Shown: positions 26,387 through 35,632, counted from the stretch's first letter. The stretch: DNA of 64,000 nucleotides from JBPRGG01 sp051418075 (GCA_051418075.1 JBPRGG010000172.1:1-64000), one strand, 5' to 3'. Program-made: numbers and translations. Notes: generated from the sequence alone by a model not told the origin.

Positions 26387-27151
26387 ATGAAGCGTCGACA
26401 TCTTTTAAAATGGGCTGGTATGGCCGGAACGGCTTATGCCGGACAGTTAATATTATCCTCTGAGGCTAATTCAGCCGGTCCAAATGATGGGAATCAGCAA
26501 ATACCGTGGAAATATCAACCCCTGAATGAACAGGAAACAGCCCAACTGGCTTATGATGGTTATCCTGGCCATGGCTGTATGTATGCCGTTGCGAATGCGC
26601 TGGTCAGCCAGTTAAGCCAAAAATTTGGCAGCCCTTATAACCAGTTCCCTTTGAATATGCTTAATTACGGGCATGGTGGAGTAGGAGGGTTCGGTTCTCT
26701 TTGCGGCGCTTTGAACGGAGGTGCCATGCTGATGGGGTTGTTCTGTCATGACCGCAAAATTTGTGATAACATGATTTCTCAACTTTATAAATGGTATGAA
26801 CAGGAGGAGCTACCTCAATTTATTCCGGCTAATTCAGGATTTACAGCTGAATTACCCCGGATTCAAAACCAGTCCGTCATTTGTCATGCTTCGGTTTCCA
26901 AATGGTGTATGAAAGCCGAGTGTAGCCCTGATGATCCTATAAGGACTGAAAGATGCCGGAGAATGTGTGGAGATGTGGTGATTCAGGTAATCAGAATTCT
27001 CAATAATTTCAGCCAGGATCAGGTGAAAGGATTTGTCTGGGATGCCCACAGCGGTGAATGTATGGAATGTCATGGCGTGGATGAGGCTAAGATGTTTAAA
27101 TCAAAAACTAAAATGAACTGCCAAAGCTGTCATACAGATCCCCATAATTAG
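26387..27151 (+). CDS. Split-Soret-cytochrome-like protein with Tat signal and two c-type heme motifs
   Basis: I start at ATG 26387 because the protein then begins with a twin-arginine signal, MKRRHLLKWAGMAGTAYAG, giving 254 residues; the longer frame from 26177 overlaps the divergent GH9 gene. The body matches split-Soret cytochromes: PGHGCMYAVANALVSQL (60-76), YGHGGVGGFGSLCGALNGGA (94-113, a C_GCAxxG-type motif) and VICHASVSKWC (164-174). The C-terminus carries two heme sites, CMECH (225-229) and CQSCH (245-249). It would be a folded, Tat-exported periplasmic redox protein. Split-Soret cytochromes are best known from sulfate reducers. Confidence 0.8.
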   Translation: MKRRHLLKWAGMAGTAYAGQLILSSEANSAGPNDGNQQIPWKYQPLNEQETAQLAYDGYPGHGCMYAVANALVSQLSQKFGSPYNQFPLNMLNYGHGGVGGFGSLCGALNGGAMLMGLFCHDRKICDNMISQLYKWYEQEELPQFIPANSGFTAELPRIQNQSVICHASVSKWCMKAECSPDDPIRTERCRRMCGDVVIQVIRILNNFSQDQVKGFVWDAHSGECMECHGVDEAKMFKSKTKMNCQSCHTDPHN

Positions 27152-27207
27152 TGTAAATTTACCGTGTGTGTTTTTTCAAAACTTTTAAAAAACAAAACAA
27201 CGGATTA

Positions 27208-27250
27208 GCCAAAATTTCGTAATAAAACTTAATTTTGGCCTGATTTTTTA
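27208..27250 (+). terminator. Probable terminator after the cytochrome gene
   Basis: GCCAAAATT (27208-27216) pairs with AATTTTGGC (27231-27239) around a 14-base loop and is followed by CTGATTTTTT. It ends 15 bases before the metA start. Confidence 0.5.
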
Positions 27251-27264
27251 TAATTACCTGTACT

Positions 27265-28179
27265 ATGCCAATCAAAATACCAGATACTTTACCAGCCTTT
27301 AATGTTTTAAAAAAGGAACATGTTTTTGTAATGGAGGAGCATCGGGCCATCCAGCAGGATATACGGCCTCTAAGGATTGTCATATTAAATCTGATGCCCC
27401 TCAAAATAACCACTGAAATTCATTTGTTGAGATTATTGGCCAATACTCCCCTGCAGGTAGAGGTAGATTTGCTGCATACGGAATCCTATGCTTCTAAAAA
27501 TACTCCGGAAGAACATTTAAATAATTTTTATAAAACTTTTGATCAGATTAACCAGCTAAAATATGATGGAATGATCATTACAGGGGCTCCGGTAGAACAG
27601 CTTGATTTTGAACAGGTACATTATTGGGATGAACTCAAGGATATACTTGATTGGGCTGATAAAAACGTCACTTCCACCTTGTTTATATGTTGGGCTGTAC
27701 AGGCAGGGCTTTATCACTATTATGGCATTCCCAAATACCCTTTGCCTAAAAAGAAATTTGGTATTTACAAGCACACCATTGAAAAATCCGAACCTATTGT
27801 ACAGGGTTTTGATGATGTATTTTTAGCCCCACATTCCCGCTATACTGAAATTAAACGGTCGGACATCGAAAAGGTCAGCCAGTTGGATATTATCAGTGAA
27901 TCAGAGCAGGCAGGTATTTATATTTTAGCCGCAAAGAACAGCAAGCGAATCTTTGTAACCGGACATTCTGAATATGATCCCCTGACCCTGAAAGAAGAAT
28001 ACGAGCGGGATATTCAAAAAGGATTAGAAATAGATCTGCCGGAGAATTACTTTCCCAATGATGATGCTTCAGTTTTTCCAATTGTGAGGTGGCGAAGCCA
28101 TGCTAATCTGTTATTCTCCAATTGGCTGAATTATTACGTTTATCAGATTACACCTTTTGATATCAACCAGGTCAAATAA
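27265..28179 (+). CDS. metA: Homoserine O-acetyltransferase (MetA family)
   Basis: A 304-residue member of the glutamine-amidotransferase-like MetA family. The nucleophile is Cys142 in FICWAVQAG, with His234 and Glu236 in TGHSEYDPL completing the triad. Residue 111 is Glu (GAPVEQLDF); in characterised MetA proteins Glu at 111 gives acetyl-CoA use, while Gly gives succinyl-CoA use, so this enzyme should make O-acetylhomoserine for methionine synthesis in the cytoplasm. No SAM riboswitch is recognisable in the 113-base gap upstream. Confidence 0.95.
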   Translation: MPIKIPDTLPAFNVLKKEHVFVMEEHRAIQQDIRPLRIVILNLMPLKITTEIHLLRLLANTPLQVEVDLLHTESYASKNTPEEHLNNFYKTFDQINQLKYDGMIITGAPVEQLDFEQVHYWDELKDILDWADKNVTSTLFICWAVQAGLYHYYGIPKYPLPKKKFGIYKHTIEKSEPIVQGFDDVFLAPHSRYTEIKRSDIEKVSQLDIISESEQAGIYILAAKNSKRIFVTGHSEYDPLTLKEEYERDIQKGLEIDLPENYFPNDDASVFPIVRWRSHANLLFSNWLNYYVYQITPFDINQVK

Positions 28180-28285
28180 CTCTACTGGTAATTGATTGGT
28201 CTTTTGATAAACATATTGGCTGAACAAATCATTTAACTACGGAAGCAGATTTTTTTACTGATACAGATTTTTTTAATTTGATTCT

Positions 28286-28756
28286 ATGGCTAAAATGTTG
28301 ATTGCCGGAGCGTCCGGTTCATTAGGTTTTGAAGTGTTAAAAATAGCAGCTGACCAGCATATTCCGGTTAGGGCTCTGGTCTGGAGTCCAACCAGCCGGG
28401 AAAAAGTTAAACCTCATACGGATGATGTCTTTGTAGCTGATGCCAGGAAACATGCTGCGGTAGTTTGGGATCATTTATGGCAGGGGCCGGAACTGATGGA
28501 AGTGGGCGGCCCCCAGATTCATTCACGGAATGAAATTGCGGCCTTAATTCAGCAAAAAATAAAAACCAGAATTATTCATCTGCCGATGCTGGCCGTAATA
28601 CCTGGATTGCTCGCCTTAAGACTTATTACTGAAAATACACAGGCTAAACTGGATTTTTTCAAATATGTCTCCACCCATGATATGTTGGTTCAACCTTATG
28701 GAAACATTACCTTTCGGCAGTACCTGGATCATCTGGATTTAAATCGCTTGAAATAA
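28286..28756 (+). pseudogene. Atypical SDR / NmrA-like gene with internal deletion
   Basis: The frame is open for 156 codons, but the protein is about half the usual length. It begins with a normal dinucleotide fold (MLIAGASGSLGFEVLKIAA) up to DDVFVADARKH (about 58), then jumps directly to the late part of the family (MEVGGPQIHSRNEIAALI and IIHLPMLAVIPGLL). The middle of the Rossmann fold, including any active site, is missing, as if some 100 codons were removed in frame. The stop TAA overlaps the next ATG (TAATG). It may be a non-functional remnant or a minimal NAD-binding protein. Confidence 0.6.
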
Positions 28757-30177
28757 TGCCTCAACTGGATGCCGTAGTAGTGGGAAGTGGCCCCAATGGA
28801 TTATCAGCAGCTATTTATCTGCAGTACCAGGGGTTAAATACGGCTGTTTATGAACAGGCTGATCAACCGGGAGGAGCCACCCGAACCAGTGAACTCACTT
28901 TGCCCGGATTTAAGCATGATATGGGTTCTGCCATTCACCCCCTGACTGTAGATTCCCCCTTTCTCAGTACTTTGCCACTGCCGGATTTCGGATTGGAATG
29001 GGTATATCCGGATATTCCCTTTGCTCATCCCATGGCCGCAGATAGCGGCCTGGCAGCTTTTAAGGATGTAATGCAAACGGCCGGTCAGCTAGGCCCGGAC
29101 CAAGAAAATTATTTAAAGATCATGACTCCCCTGGTAAAACAATGGGATCAACTGGCTAATGATATGCTGGGTCCTTTAAAATGGCCACAAAACCTGCCTG
29201 CCTTTATTTCTTTTGGGGCCAGAGCGCTGCTACCGGCTCAGGCTTTTACCAAACACTACTTTAAAAAGGAAAGCACCAGACTTCTATTTTACGGGGCTGC
29301 GGCTCACTCCACCTTGCCGCTTTCTGCCCTGGCATCCAGTTCATTTGGATTGGTCTTACTAATATTAGCCCATAAAAATGGTTGGCCTTTCCCCCGAGGA
29401 GGAGCGGCAGCCATTCACCAATCGATGATAAAATTTTACCAGTTTTTAGGAGGAAAGGTATTTCTTTCTTCTCCTGTCAGTAATCTGAAGGATTTACCCT
29501 CTGCCTCAGCCTATTTACTGGACCTTACCCCCAGACAGGTTTTAGAACTAAATGGTACCCGTTTTTCACGGCTTTACCGAAAGCGCCTGTCCTGGTACCG
29601 GTACGGAGCTGGAATTTTTAAGATTGATTGGGCATTAAGTGAGCCAATTCCCTGGAAATCCCAACTTTGTCGAAAGGCAGGAACTATCCATATTGGCTTT
29701 TCTACGGCTGAGATCGAGCATTCTGAAAAGATCATTCATCACGGTAAAAATACCGATCGACCATATGTTTTATTGGCTCAACATACTTTATTTGACCCTA
29801 CCCGAGCCCCGGAAGGGAAACATACGGCCTGGGCTTATTGCCATGTACCTCATGGCAATCTGGAAGATCAGACAGCAGCCATTGAAAACCAGCTTGAAAA
29901 AGCTGCTCCGGGATTCAGGGAGATTATCGTAGCCCGCAGTACCAAAAATACGCTCCAAATGGAAGCCTTTGACCCCAACCTGGTAGGAGGAGATGTTAAT
30001 GGGGGAAAGCAGCACATAGGGCAACTTTTTACCCGCCCAGTAGCTCGTTTATCTCCCTATACCACTCCTGATCCTGGGGTATATATCTGTTCTTCTTCCA
30101 CTCCTCCGGGCGGTGGCGTACATGGCATGTGCGGCTATCATGCTGCCCGAAAGGTATGGCAGGATCATTTTCAATAA
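28756..30177 (+). CDS. Phytoene-desaturase-like FAD-dependent oxidoreductase
   Basis: A 473-residue flavoprotein. The FAD-binding fold begins VVVGSGPNGLSAAIYL (7-22) and continues EQADQPGGATRTSELT, the double-glycine signature of carotenoid desaturases and amine oxidases. Near the C-terminus, TTPDPGVYICSSSTPPGGGVHGMCG is the typical second FAD segment. Stand-alone proteins of this type are called NAD(P)/FAD-dependent or CrtI-like oxidoreductases; no phytoene synthase gene is nearby, so carotenoid synthesis is not implied. Coupled by TAATG to the broken SDR gene. Confidence 0.85.
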   Translation: MPQLDAVVVGSGPNGLSAAIYLQYQGLNTAVYEQADQPGGATRTSELTLPGFKHDMGSAIHPLTVDSPFLSTLPLPDFGLEWVYPDIPFAHPMAADSGLAAFKDVMQTAGQLGPDQENYLKIMTPLVKQWDQLANDMLGPLKWPQNLPAFISFGARALLPAQAFTKHYFKKESTRLLFYGAAAHSTLPLSALASSSFGLVLLILAHKNGWPFPRGGAAAIHQSMIKFYQFLGGKVFLSSPVSNLKDLPSASAYLLDLTPRQVLELNGTRFSRLYRKRLSWYRYGAGIFKIDWALSEPIPWKSQLCRKAGTIHIGFSTAEIEHSEKIIHHGKNTDRPYVLLAQHTLFDPTRAPEGKHTAWAYCHVPHGNLEDQTAAIENQLEKAAPGFREIIVARSTKNTLQMEAFDPNLVGGDVNGGKQHIGQLFTRPVARLSPYTTPDPGVYICSSSTPPGGGVHGMCGYHAARKVWQDHFQ

Positions 30178-30276
30178 GAAGTTGATACATGTTATATTTT
30201 ATAAAAAAGTGACCAGAAGTAGATGGATTAGCCTCTGAATTCAGTATATTTATTATCAGATCAGAAAAAAAACTGG

Positions 30277-31011
30277 ATGAATTCAACTTTTTATTATTTA
30301 AGTCTGATGGTCTTTCTGTTTTCCTGCCAAACCAATATTTCGGTGGAGGAAGAGGAAGCGCTTAAAGGATGTGCTGCTGATCTTTGTGAAACGGGCCGAC
30401 CTACCATAAATGAAATTCAGGATGAGGTAGCAATATTGAAAGAAGATGATCAGGGCTTTATTCTGGATTTGCACAGTGGATTTGGCTCCCGGGGACTTCG
30501 TCTGTCCTGTTTGAATGAGATTGAAGTGCCCCAAACCGGAACTTATGTGCGATTTTCAGGTCAAATCAAGCAAAGTTGTGATGACAACGGACCGGTAGTC
30601 AAACAAAATTTTCAGGACTTGTTGCTGACCAGCCTGGAGGTGATTGAGTATAAAGAATCAGTGGATTGTGAGCCTCTTTTAATTAATGAATCCGTGGAAC
30701 CGTTGAGCCACAATACCAGAATATTGAAAGCTGATCAGGAAGGAGACTGCCTGAGCATGTTGATTCAAACTTCGGGGTTATGTGACCAGTTAAAACCAAT
30801 TGACCTGGTGGTTTCTACCAGGTTTATCTTATTTGACAACATGCTGAATGCACAGTTGAAAGGAAAAACTGATCCTGAATGTACAGCATCTACATATGTT
30901 TTATTAAAATTTGATATTTCCCCTTTAAAGCAGGAGCTTTCAACCTGGACTGATCCACCCAAAATACTATATTTTGCGGCCCAGGCCCAACATGTGAAGC
31001 TTCATTTCTAA
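30277..31011 (+). CDS. Lipoprotein of unknown function
   Basis: A 244-residue protein with a lipobox (FLFSC, Cys17). Two related halves may be present: each has a run of beta-type residues and a Cys-containing start (CAADLCETG near 32-40; CEPLLINESVEPL near 130), and four further Cys residues could pair as disulfides. I do not recognise a family. Presumably membrane-anchored in the periplasm or on the surface. Confidence 0.7.
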   Translation: MNSTFYYLSLMVFLFSCQTNISVEEEEALKGCAADLCETGRPTINEIQDEVAILKEDDQGFILDLHSGFGSRGLRLSCLNEIEVPQTGTYVRFSGQIKQSCDDNGPVVKQNFQDLLLTSLEVIEYKESVDCEPLLINESVEPLSHNTRILKADQEGDCLSMLIQTSGLCDQLKPIDLVVSTRFILFDNMLNAQLKGKTDPECTASTYVLLKFDISPLKQELSTWTDPPKILYFAAQAQHVKLHF

Positions 31012-31100
31012 TCATTGTTTGAGCTAATTGGGCCTGTAAAAATGCGCCTTGTTTTTTTTGGAACATGATTTTTATCATTTTCAATTACCTCATTTATAGT

Positions 31101-31108
31101 TACATTTG
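31101..31108 (+). promoter_or_regulatory. Bacteroidota -7 element TACATTTG
   Basis: TACATTTG fits TAnnTTTG and lies 24 bases before the ATG of the 42-residue ORF at 31132, so transcription would start close to 31115. Confidence 0.5.
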
Positions 31109-31131
31109 TTAAGAATTAAAATTTAAGTATT

Positions 31132-31260
31132 ATGATTAGTCAATTTTCAGAAATATTCTTCGGTATCAAAGAGAAGTTTTGTCATTGTTCACTGGCTGAA
31201 ATCGTGATGATTTTTATATCAATGGTAGCTGTTGTGGCTTTAGCAGCTTTTGTTGGTTGA
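31132..31260 (+). CDS. Small single-helix membrane protein (42 aa)
   Basis: ATG 31132 opens a 42-codon frame. Residues 1-24 are amphipathic with two Cys in KFCHC; residues 25-42 form a clean transmembrane helix (VMIFISMVAVVALAAFVG). A consensus -7 element lies just upstream and a strong hairpin follows, so this looks like an independent small gene. No similarity recognised. Confidence 0.55.
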   Translation: MISQFSEIFFGIKEKFCHCSLAEIVMIFISMVAVVALAAFVG

Positions 31261-31292
31261 CGTTAAATTTTCTTTCATTTCATCTTTATTTA

Positions 31293-31320
31293 AGCTTGGG
31301 ATTGATCCAGATCCCAAGCT
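31293..31320. terminator. Strong hairpin after the small membrane protein gene
   Basis: AGCTTGGGAT (31293-31302) pairs perfectly with ATCCCAAGCT (31311-31320) around an 8-base loop. No T-run follows on the plus strand; on the minus strand the flank is T/A-rich. Likely a terminator or mRNA-stabilising hairpin. Confidence 0.5.
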
Positions 31321-31480
31321 CATAAGATGCTTTCACCTCTTATAACCTCCTTCAACAATCAGGTATGGTCTTGTCTGGCCTTACCCTTTATTATTTTTAC
31401 CTATTAAAATATACAATTGGGGAAAATCCCGAACCTGTATTGATCCAATCAGTTAATTTTATACAACTATTTTTTTAACT

Positions 31481-32233
31481 ATGAATTTATCCTATCACAT
31501 TCGGATCGTGTCTGTATTGTTTTTAACTTTTTGTTTTTCCCATTCATACAGTCAATTCCAGATTGACCTGGAAACCGGGGCTGCCTGGAATGGCTATAAT
31601 GATGTTCGGGTACCTAATCAGAGCGGTTCTTCTTTCTCTCTGAGCCAGGATCAAAAAGATGATGTAACAACCTTTTTTCGACTTCAACTCCTGCAAACCA
31701 TCAATAATAAACATACCATCCGCTTGTTATACGCTCCTTTAAAAACCATTTCCCAGGGAACTTTCGATCAATCCATCCGATTTGCTGGCGAAACTTTTCC
31801 AGAGGGCACTTTGTATAATGGTATCTATCAATTTAATTCCTACAGGCTTACTTACCGGTATGCCTTTAGCCACCAAGGTAAATTTCGCTGGGGACTAGGA
31901 GCCACTGCTAAAATAAGAGATGCCAGGATTGAAATAACAGGTGCCAACTTAACTTCAGAAAAAACAGATTTTGGTTTCGTACCACTGATCAATTTTAATT
32001 TTGAATGGTATCCGGCTGAACAATTCTCAATTCAGTTTACGGGTGATGCGCTGGTTTCACCCAATGGACAGGGCAGGGCGGAGGATGTGCTCCTGGGATT
32101 AAGGTATCATCACAATGAATGTATCAGCCTAAAGGCTGGTTACCGGATTTTGGAAGGTGGAGCCGATGTGGAAGAAGTGTATAATTTCACCTTATTTCAT
32201 TTTGCGGTCATTGGAGGGACATTTACTTTTTAG
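31481..32233 (+). CDS. Outer-membrane beta-barrel protein, uncharacterised
   Basis: A 250-residue protein with a signal peptide cleaved near HSYSQF (about 24). The mature chain is made of alternating strands (FRLQLLQTINNKHTIRLLYA; FNSYRLTYRYAF; FRWGLGATAKIRDARIEI) and ends in GGTFTF, a terminal aromatic residue as in outer-membrane barrels. No named family recognised. Confidence 0.75.
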   Translation: MNLSYHIRIVSVLFLTFCFSHSYSQFQIDLETGAAWNGYNDVRVPNQSGSSFSLSQDQKDDVTTFFRLQLLQTINNKHTIRLLYAPLKTISQGTFDQSIRFAGETFPEGTLYNGIYQFNSYRLTYRYAFSHQGKFRWGLGATAKIRDARIEITGANLTSEKTDFGFVPLINFNFEWYPAEQFSIQFTGDALVSPNGQGRAEDVLLGLRYHHNECISLKAGYRILEGGADVEEVYNFTLFHFAVIGGTFTF

Positions 32234-32406
32234 TTGGGTTTAAATACGAAAAAGCAGCTTGTTATTCTTGAAAGGCTATCAATAGTAGTGCACGAGTGCC
32301 CATCCTTGTAAAAGGTGATTCACAGCCGGCTTTGGTTTATTCATTATCGGCAGTTCTATTCATTCCTTCATCTTGACCTGATTGCTGAACAGTGTTTCCT
32401 CTTATA

Positions 32407-33984
32407 TCAGGCCATCCACTGCCTTTTTCGCTTAAATTGCTGATCGTCCAGGACCTGGTTAAACAGGTTGGCATTTTCCACTACCTGCCAGTCAAACATA
32501 CCTACACAGGCAAAGTCAGCTCCGTTTTCAAAGGCGTACCTGAAACCTTCCTGAGGGTGGACCGCTCCGGCAGCCAGGATCTTAAAGGCTATCCAGGGCT
32601 TACTCAGTTGATCCATGAACCGGATAGTATCCTCAGGTTGTCTGGACCAGTAATTATCAACAGCATAATTGTCAATCACCATCTTGTCCTTTCCCTGGTC
32701 AGGATTCCAGGACCAGTATTTTTTGCTATGCAGTGTTTTCATGTAAAAATCAGCCTCCAATTGATTTTCCTCAGCAAATTTAAAGGTATTTAATTCATGG
32801 CCAGCCAGACCGGCTATTACACCTTTGCTTTTAATGTAATCAAGTGTTTTGGCCATTAATTCCACTTTACCATCCCGGGCCCATTCATCTCCTACATTAC
32901 CCATAATCATAGCACCTATGGCTCCACTGTCAATGGCTAAATCAATATTTTCTTTATAGTTATCTTCTTTGGGATAAATCGGAGCCAGCCACTGGATCTT
33001 ACCCCCCTCTTTCCAATAATTCTGAAGTAGTTCCACTTCCTGGGGACGAGCACTAACTGCAGTAGTGTTGACACCAACCTGCTCACATAGCCAGAAAGTA
33101 TCCATGATTTTCTTTTGAGTAAAATACCTTTTCAAAAAAGTTGATACGTATATCAAATCCCGGCTATGAGCATAACCACTGATCAGGTTTCCTCCGCAGA
33201 TTAATCGTCCCATTTCCACATCACCTATTTTACCGGAAGGAATGGTCTTTTCCAGTTCGGAAAGATCCACTGCCTCACTGATCTTGACAGTAGCGCCACT
33301 GGTAGAGGCGGTACCACCTTTCATAGCCTGGGTCAGGTGTTCTTCCTCATAGCTTTTCCAGCCATGATTTTTGGCCACAGCAAAGGCAAATCCACCTAAA
33401 AATGGTAAGGAAACCAGCTGTTTTACCAGGGACCGTCGGTCTATGGATTTGGGTTCTGCTGGTGTATGGTTGATTTCCGCAGGAACGTCTACTGTATTGG
33501 TTTTTAATATTTTAGCTGAAGGAATCAGCTTGGAAACGCCATAATACCAATGAGTAGGTAAACTGGCGACAACAACCAGGGCAATAGCTTCTACCAAATT
33601 TTTATTGACTACCAGGTAGTGTCCTTCCGAAGCAAAGCCTACAGTGGTGGCACTCCAGGGTGCATTGGCCAGGTAATACAAGCCAATCAGGATTGATCCG
33701 GCTAAGGCAGCCCAGCGGGTATAAAAACCAATCATCAGACTGAAGCCGATCAGGATCAAGGCGGCTATATTGATCACATTCACTGCTTCCAATAAAGCGG
33801 GATTTTCAGCCAGTCCCTGAAAAAAGCCGGCCAGCAGACCTTTAGCATTCATCAGATAACCGGCAGCCGACCAGTTGGGGTCCATCAGTTTGATCAATCC
33901 TTCGTACAATAAATGCCATCCGATCACAATATTTAATAATGTGAATAAAAATTTAAGTTTACCTGGAATCTGTGATTTTGCCAT
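32407..33984 (-). CDS. DoxX-like membrane domain fused through an internal Tat motif to a TIM-barrel (aldo-keto-reductase-like) domain
   Basis: A 525-residue three-part protein. Residues 1-155 form a DoxX-type four-helix membrane domain (GWHLLYEGLIKLMDPNWSA; WSATTVGFASEGHYLVVNKN are characteristic). A linker follows, then IDRRSLVKQLVSLPFLGGFA (181-200), which has the twin-arginine RRxLVK pattern and a hydrophobic core. Residues 250-525 form an alpha/beta barrel resembling aldo-keto-reductase-like or luciferase-like proteins of Bacteroidota (MGRLICGGNLISGYAHSRDL; FENGADFACVGMFDWQV). The layout suggests Sec-type insertion of the first part and Tat export of the last, placing the barrel in the periplasm. 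Function unknown. Confidence 0.8.
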   Translation of the reverse strand: MAKSQIPGKLKFLFTLLNIVIGWHLLYEGLIKLMDPNWSAAGYLMNAKGLLAGFFQGLAENPALLEAVNVINIAALILIGFSLMIGFYTRWAALAGSILIGLYYLANAPWSATTVGFASEGHYLVVNKNLVEAIALVVVASLPTHWYYGVSKLIPSAKILKTNTVDVPAEINHTPAEPKSIDRRSLVKQLVSLPFLGGFAFAVAKNHGWKSYEEEHLTQAMKGGTASTSGATVKISEAVDLSELEKTIPSGKIGDVEMGRLICGGNLISGYAHSRDLIYVSTFLKRYFTQKKIMDTFWLCEQVGVNTTAVSARPQEVELLQNYWKEGGKIQWLAPIYPKEDNYKENIDLAIDSGAIGAMIMGNVGDEWARDGKVELMAKTLDYIKSKGVIAGLAGHELNTFKFAEENQLEADFYMKTLHSKKYWSWNPDQGKDKMVIDNYAVDNYWSRQPEDTIRFMDQLSKPWIAFKILAAGAVHPQEGFRYAFENGADFACVGMFDWQVVENANLFNQVLDDQQFKRKRQWMA

Positions 33985-34190
33985 TTTAATAACATTTTTT
34001 CCAATAATTGACTTTAAAATAATGCTATAATTGGAAATATACCATGATTAAAGTCATGTTGTGGTTTTAATTTTTAAAACTTGTTGGGTTGGATGCCAAA
34101 AGTCTTTGAAAAAAAATCCCTCATTTTCCCCTGAATTACTTATGTTTGAAGTTTATAGGTTTATCTTTTGAATTGTAGATCAACGCATCT

Positions 34191-35561
34191 ATGTCTTTTC
34201 ATGACATTGTAGTTTCCCTGGCCGACTTTATCTGGGGTACTCCTTTAGTAGTTTTGCTTACCGGAGGGGGATTGTATTTTGCCTGGTTGTCTAAGGGAAT
34301 TCCCTATCGCTATTTCAGGCATTCCATTAATATCCTCTCCGGAAAATATGATGATCCTGATCAACCGGGGGAAATTAATCAATTACAGGCGGTTTCAACT
34401 GCCCTGGCTTCCACTATCGGGATGGGAAATATCAGCGGAGTGGCCGTGGCTATTAGCATGGGTGGACCCGGAGCAGTTTTCTGGATGTGGATCAGTGCTT
34501 TGATTGGGATGAGCACCAAGTTTTTTACCTGCTCACTGGCAGTTATGTACAGGCAAAAAGACCTGGAGGGAAAACCCATTGGTGGTCCAATGTATTATAT
34601 CGTGAATGGTATGGGCAAAAAATGGAAGCCTATGGCCGTATTTTTTTCCCTGGCCGGTATGATAGGGGTAGCTCCGTTTTTTCAGGCTAATCAGCTGGCC
34701 CGGATCATCGGCCTGAATATTGCGCCCAACGGGAGTCAGACCCAATTGAATTACCTGTACCTGGTTTTAGGTATCATGTTTTCAATATTGGTGATGCTGG
34801 TGGTGTTTGGAGGGATTAAAAGGATCGCCCGGGTAGCCAGTAACCTGGTTCCGTTTATGGTTATCCTGTATTTTTTTGTGGTAATACTGATTTTAGTTTT
34901 AAATTCAGAAAATATCCTGCCGGCTTTTTATACCATATTTTCTGATGCTTTTACGGGTAATGCTGTGGCAGGTGGTGCGGTAGGAGCCGTGATTTATACT
35001 GGCATCAGGAGAGCCGCTTTTAGTAATGAGGCAGGCATCGGTACAGCACCCATGGCTCATGGCGAAGCCAGGACCTCTGAACCAATTCGTGAAGGTCTGG
35101 CCGCTATGACAGAGCCATTTATAGATACGATCATTGTATGCACTTTGACGGCCCTGGCTATCGTGGTAACTGGTGTGTGGCAGACTTCAGAGTTCGATGG
35201 TATTCGATTGACGGCCCTTGCTTTTGAAAAATCCCTACCTGGAGTTGGTATGTATCTGCTAACGGCCAGTGTAAGTGTTTTTGCAATAACCTCCCTCTTT
35301 TCTTTTCCTTATTATGGTTCCAAATGCTTTGCCTTTGTGTTTGGTCAGAAATACAAGAGAATTTATGAATTGATTTATTGTGGATTTATCATTATGGGAG
35401 CAGTACTTTCACTGGGATCTGTGATCAGTATCGCCGATGCTTTTTATGGATTGATGGCTTTTCCCAATATGATTGCTGCACTGTGGCTGGCCCCTAAAGT
35501 AATAAAGGCGGCCAGGGAGTATTTTAGGAAGCTGGAAAGCAGTAACAATAAAAAAAGGTAA
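34191..35561 (+). CDS. Sodium:alanine/glycine symporter (AGCS family)
   Basis: A 456-residue membrane protein with about eleven hydrophobic segments. Family marks are TALASTIGMGNISGVAVAI with the following GGPGAVFWMW (about 70-98), the GKPIGGPMYYI loop, and RRAAFSNEAGIGTAPMAHG (about 273-291), the AGCS signature. It takes up alanine or glycine with Na+ across the inner membrane. The 3' end of the gene overlaps the stem of a terminator serving the convergent gene. Confidence 0.93.
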   Translation: MSFHDIVVSLADFIWGTPLVVLLTGGGLYFAWLSKGIPYRYFRHSINILSGKYDDPDQPGEINQLQAVSTALASTIGMGNISGVAVAISMGGPGAVFWMWISALIGMSTKFFTCSLAVMYRQKDLEGKPIGGPMYYIVNGMGKKWKPMAVFFSLAGMIGVAPFFQANQLARIIGLNIAPNGSQTQLNYLYLVLGIMFSILVMLVVFGGIKRIARVASNLVPFMVILYFFVVILILVLNSENILPAFYTIFSDAFTGNAVAGGAVGAVIYTGIRRAAFSNEAGIGTAPMAHGEARTSEPIREGLAAMTEPFIDTIIVCTLTALAIVVTGVWQTSEFDGIRLTALAFEKSLPGVGMYLLTASVSVFAITSLFSFPYYGSKCFAFVFGQKYKRIYELIYCGFIIMGAVLSLGSVISIADAFYGLMAFPNMIAALWLAPKVIKAAREYFRKLESSNNKKR

Positions 35562-35587
35562 AGCTCTACTTTATTTGAAGCTTTACC
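35557..35587 (-). terminator. Intrinsic terminator for the minus-strand lipoprotein gene
   Basis: GGTAAAGCT (35557-35565) pairs with AGCTTTACC (35579-35587). Read on the minus strand, the stem is followed directly by six T residues (the A-run 35551-35556). It may also slow plus-strand transcription, but the plus-side flank lacks a T-run. Confidence 0.7.
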
Positions 35588-35632
35588 TCTTAAATGTTTA
35601 TTCTGTTAAAATTACATTAAGTCAAATTTATT

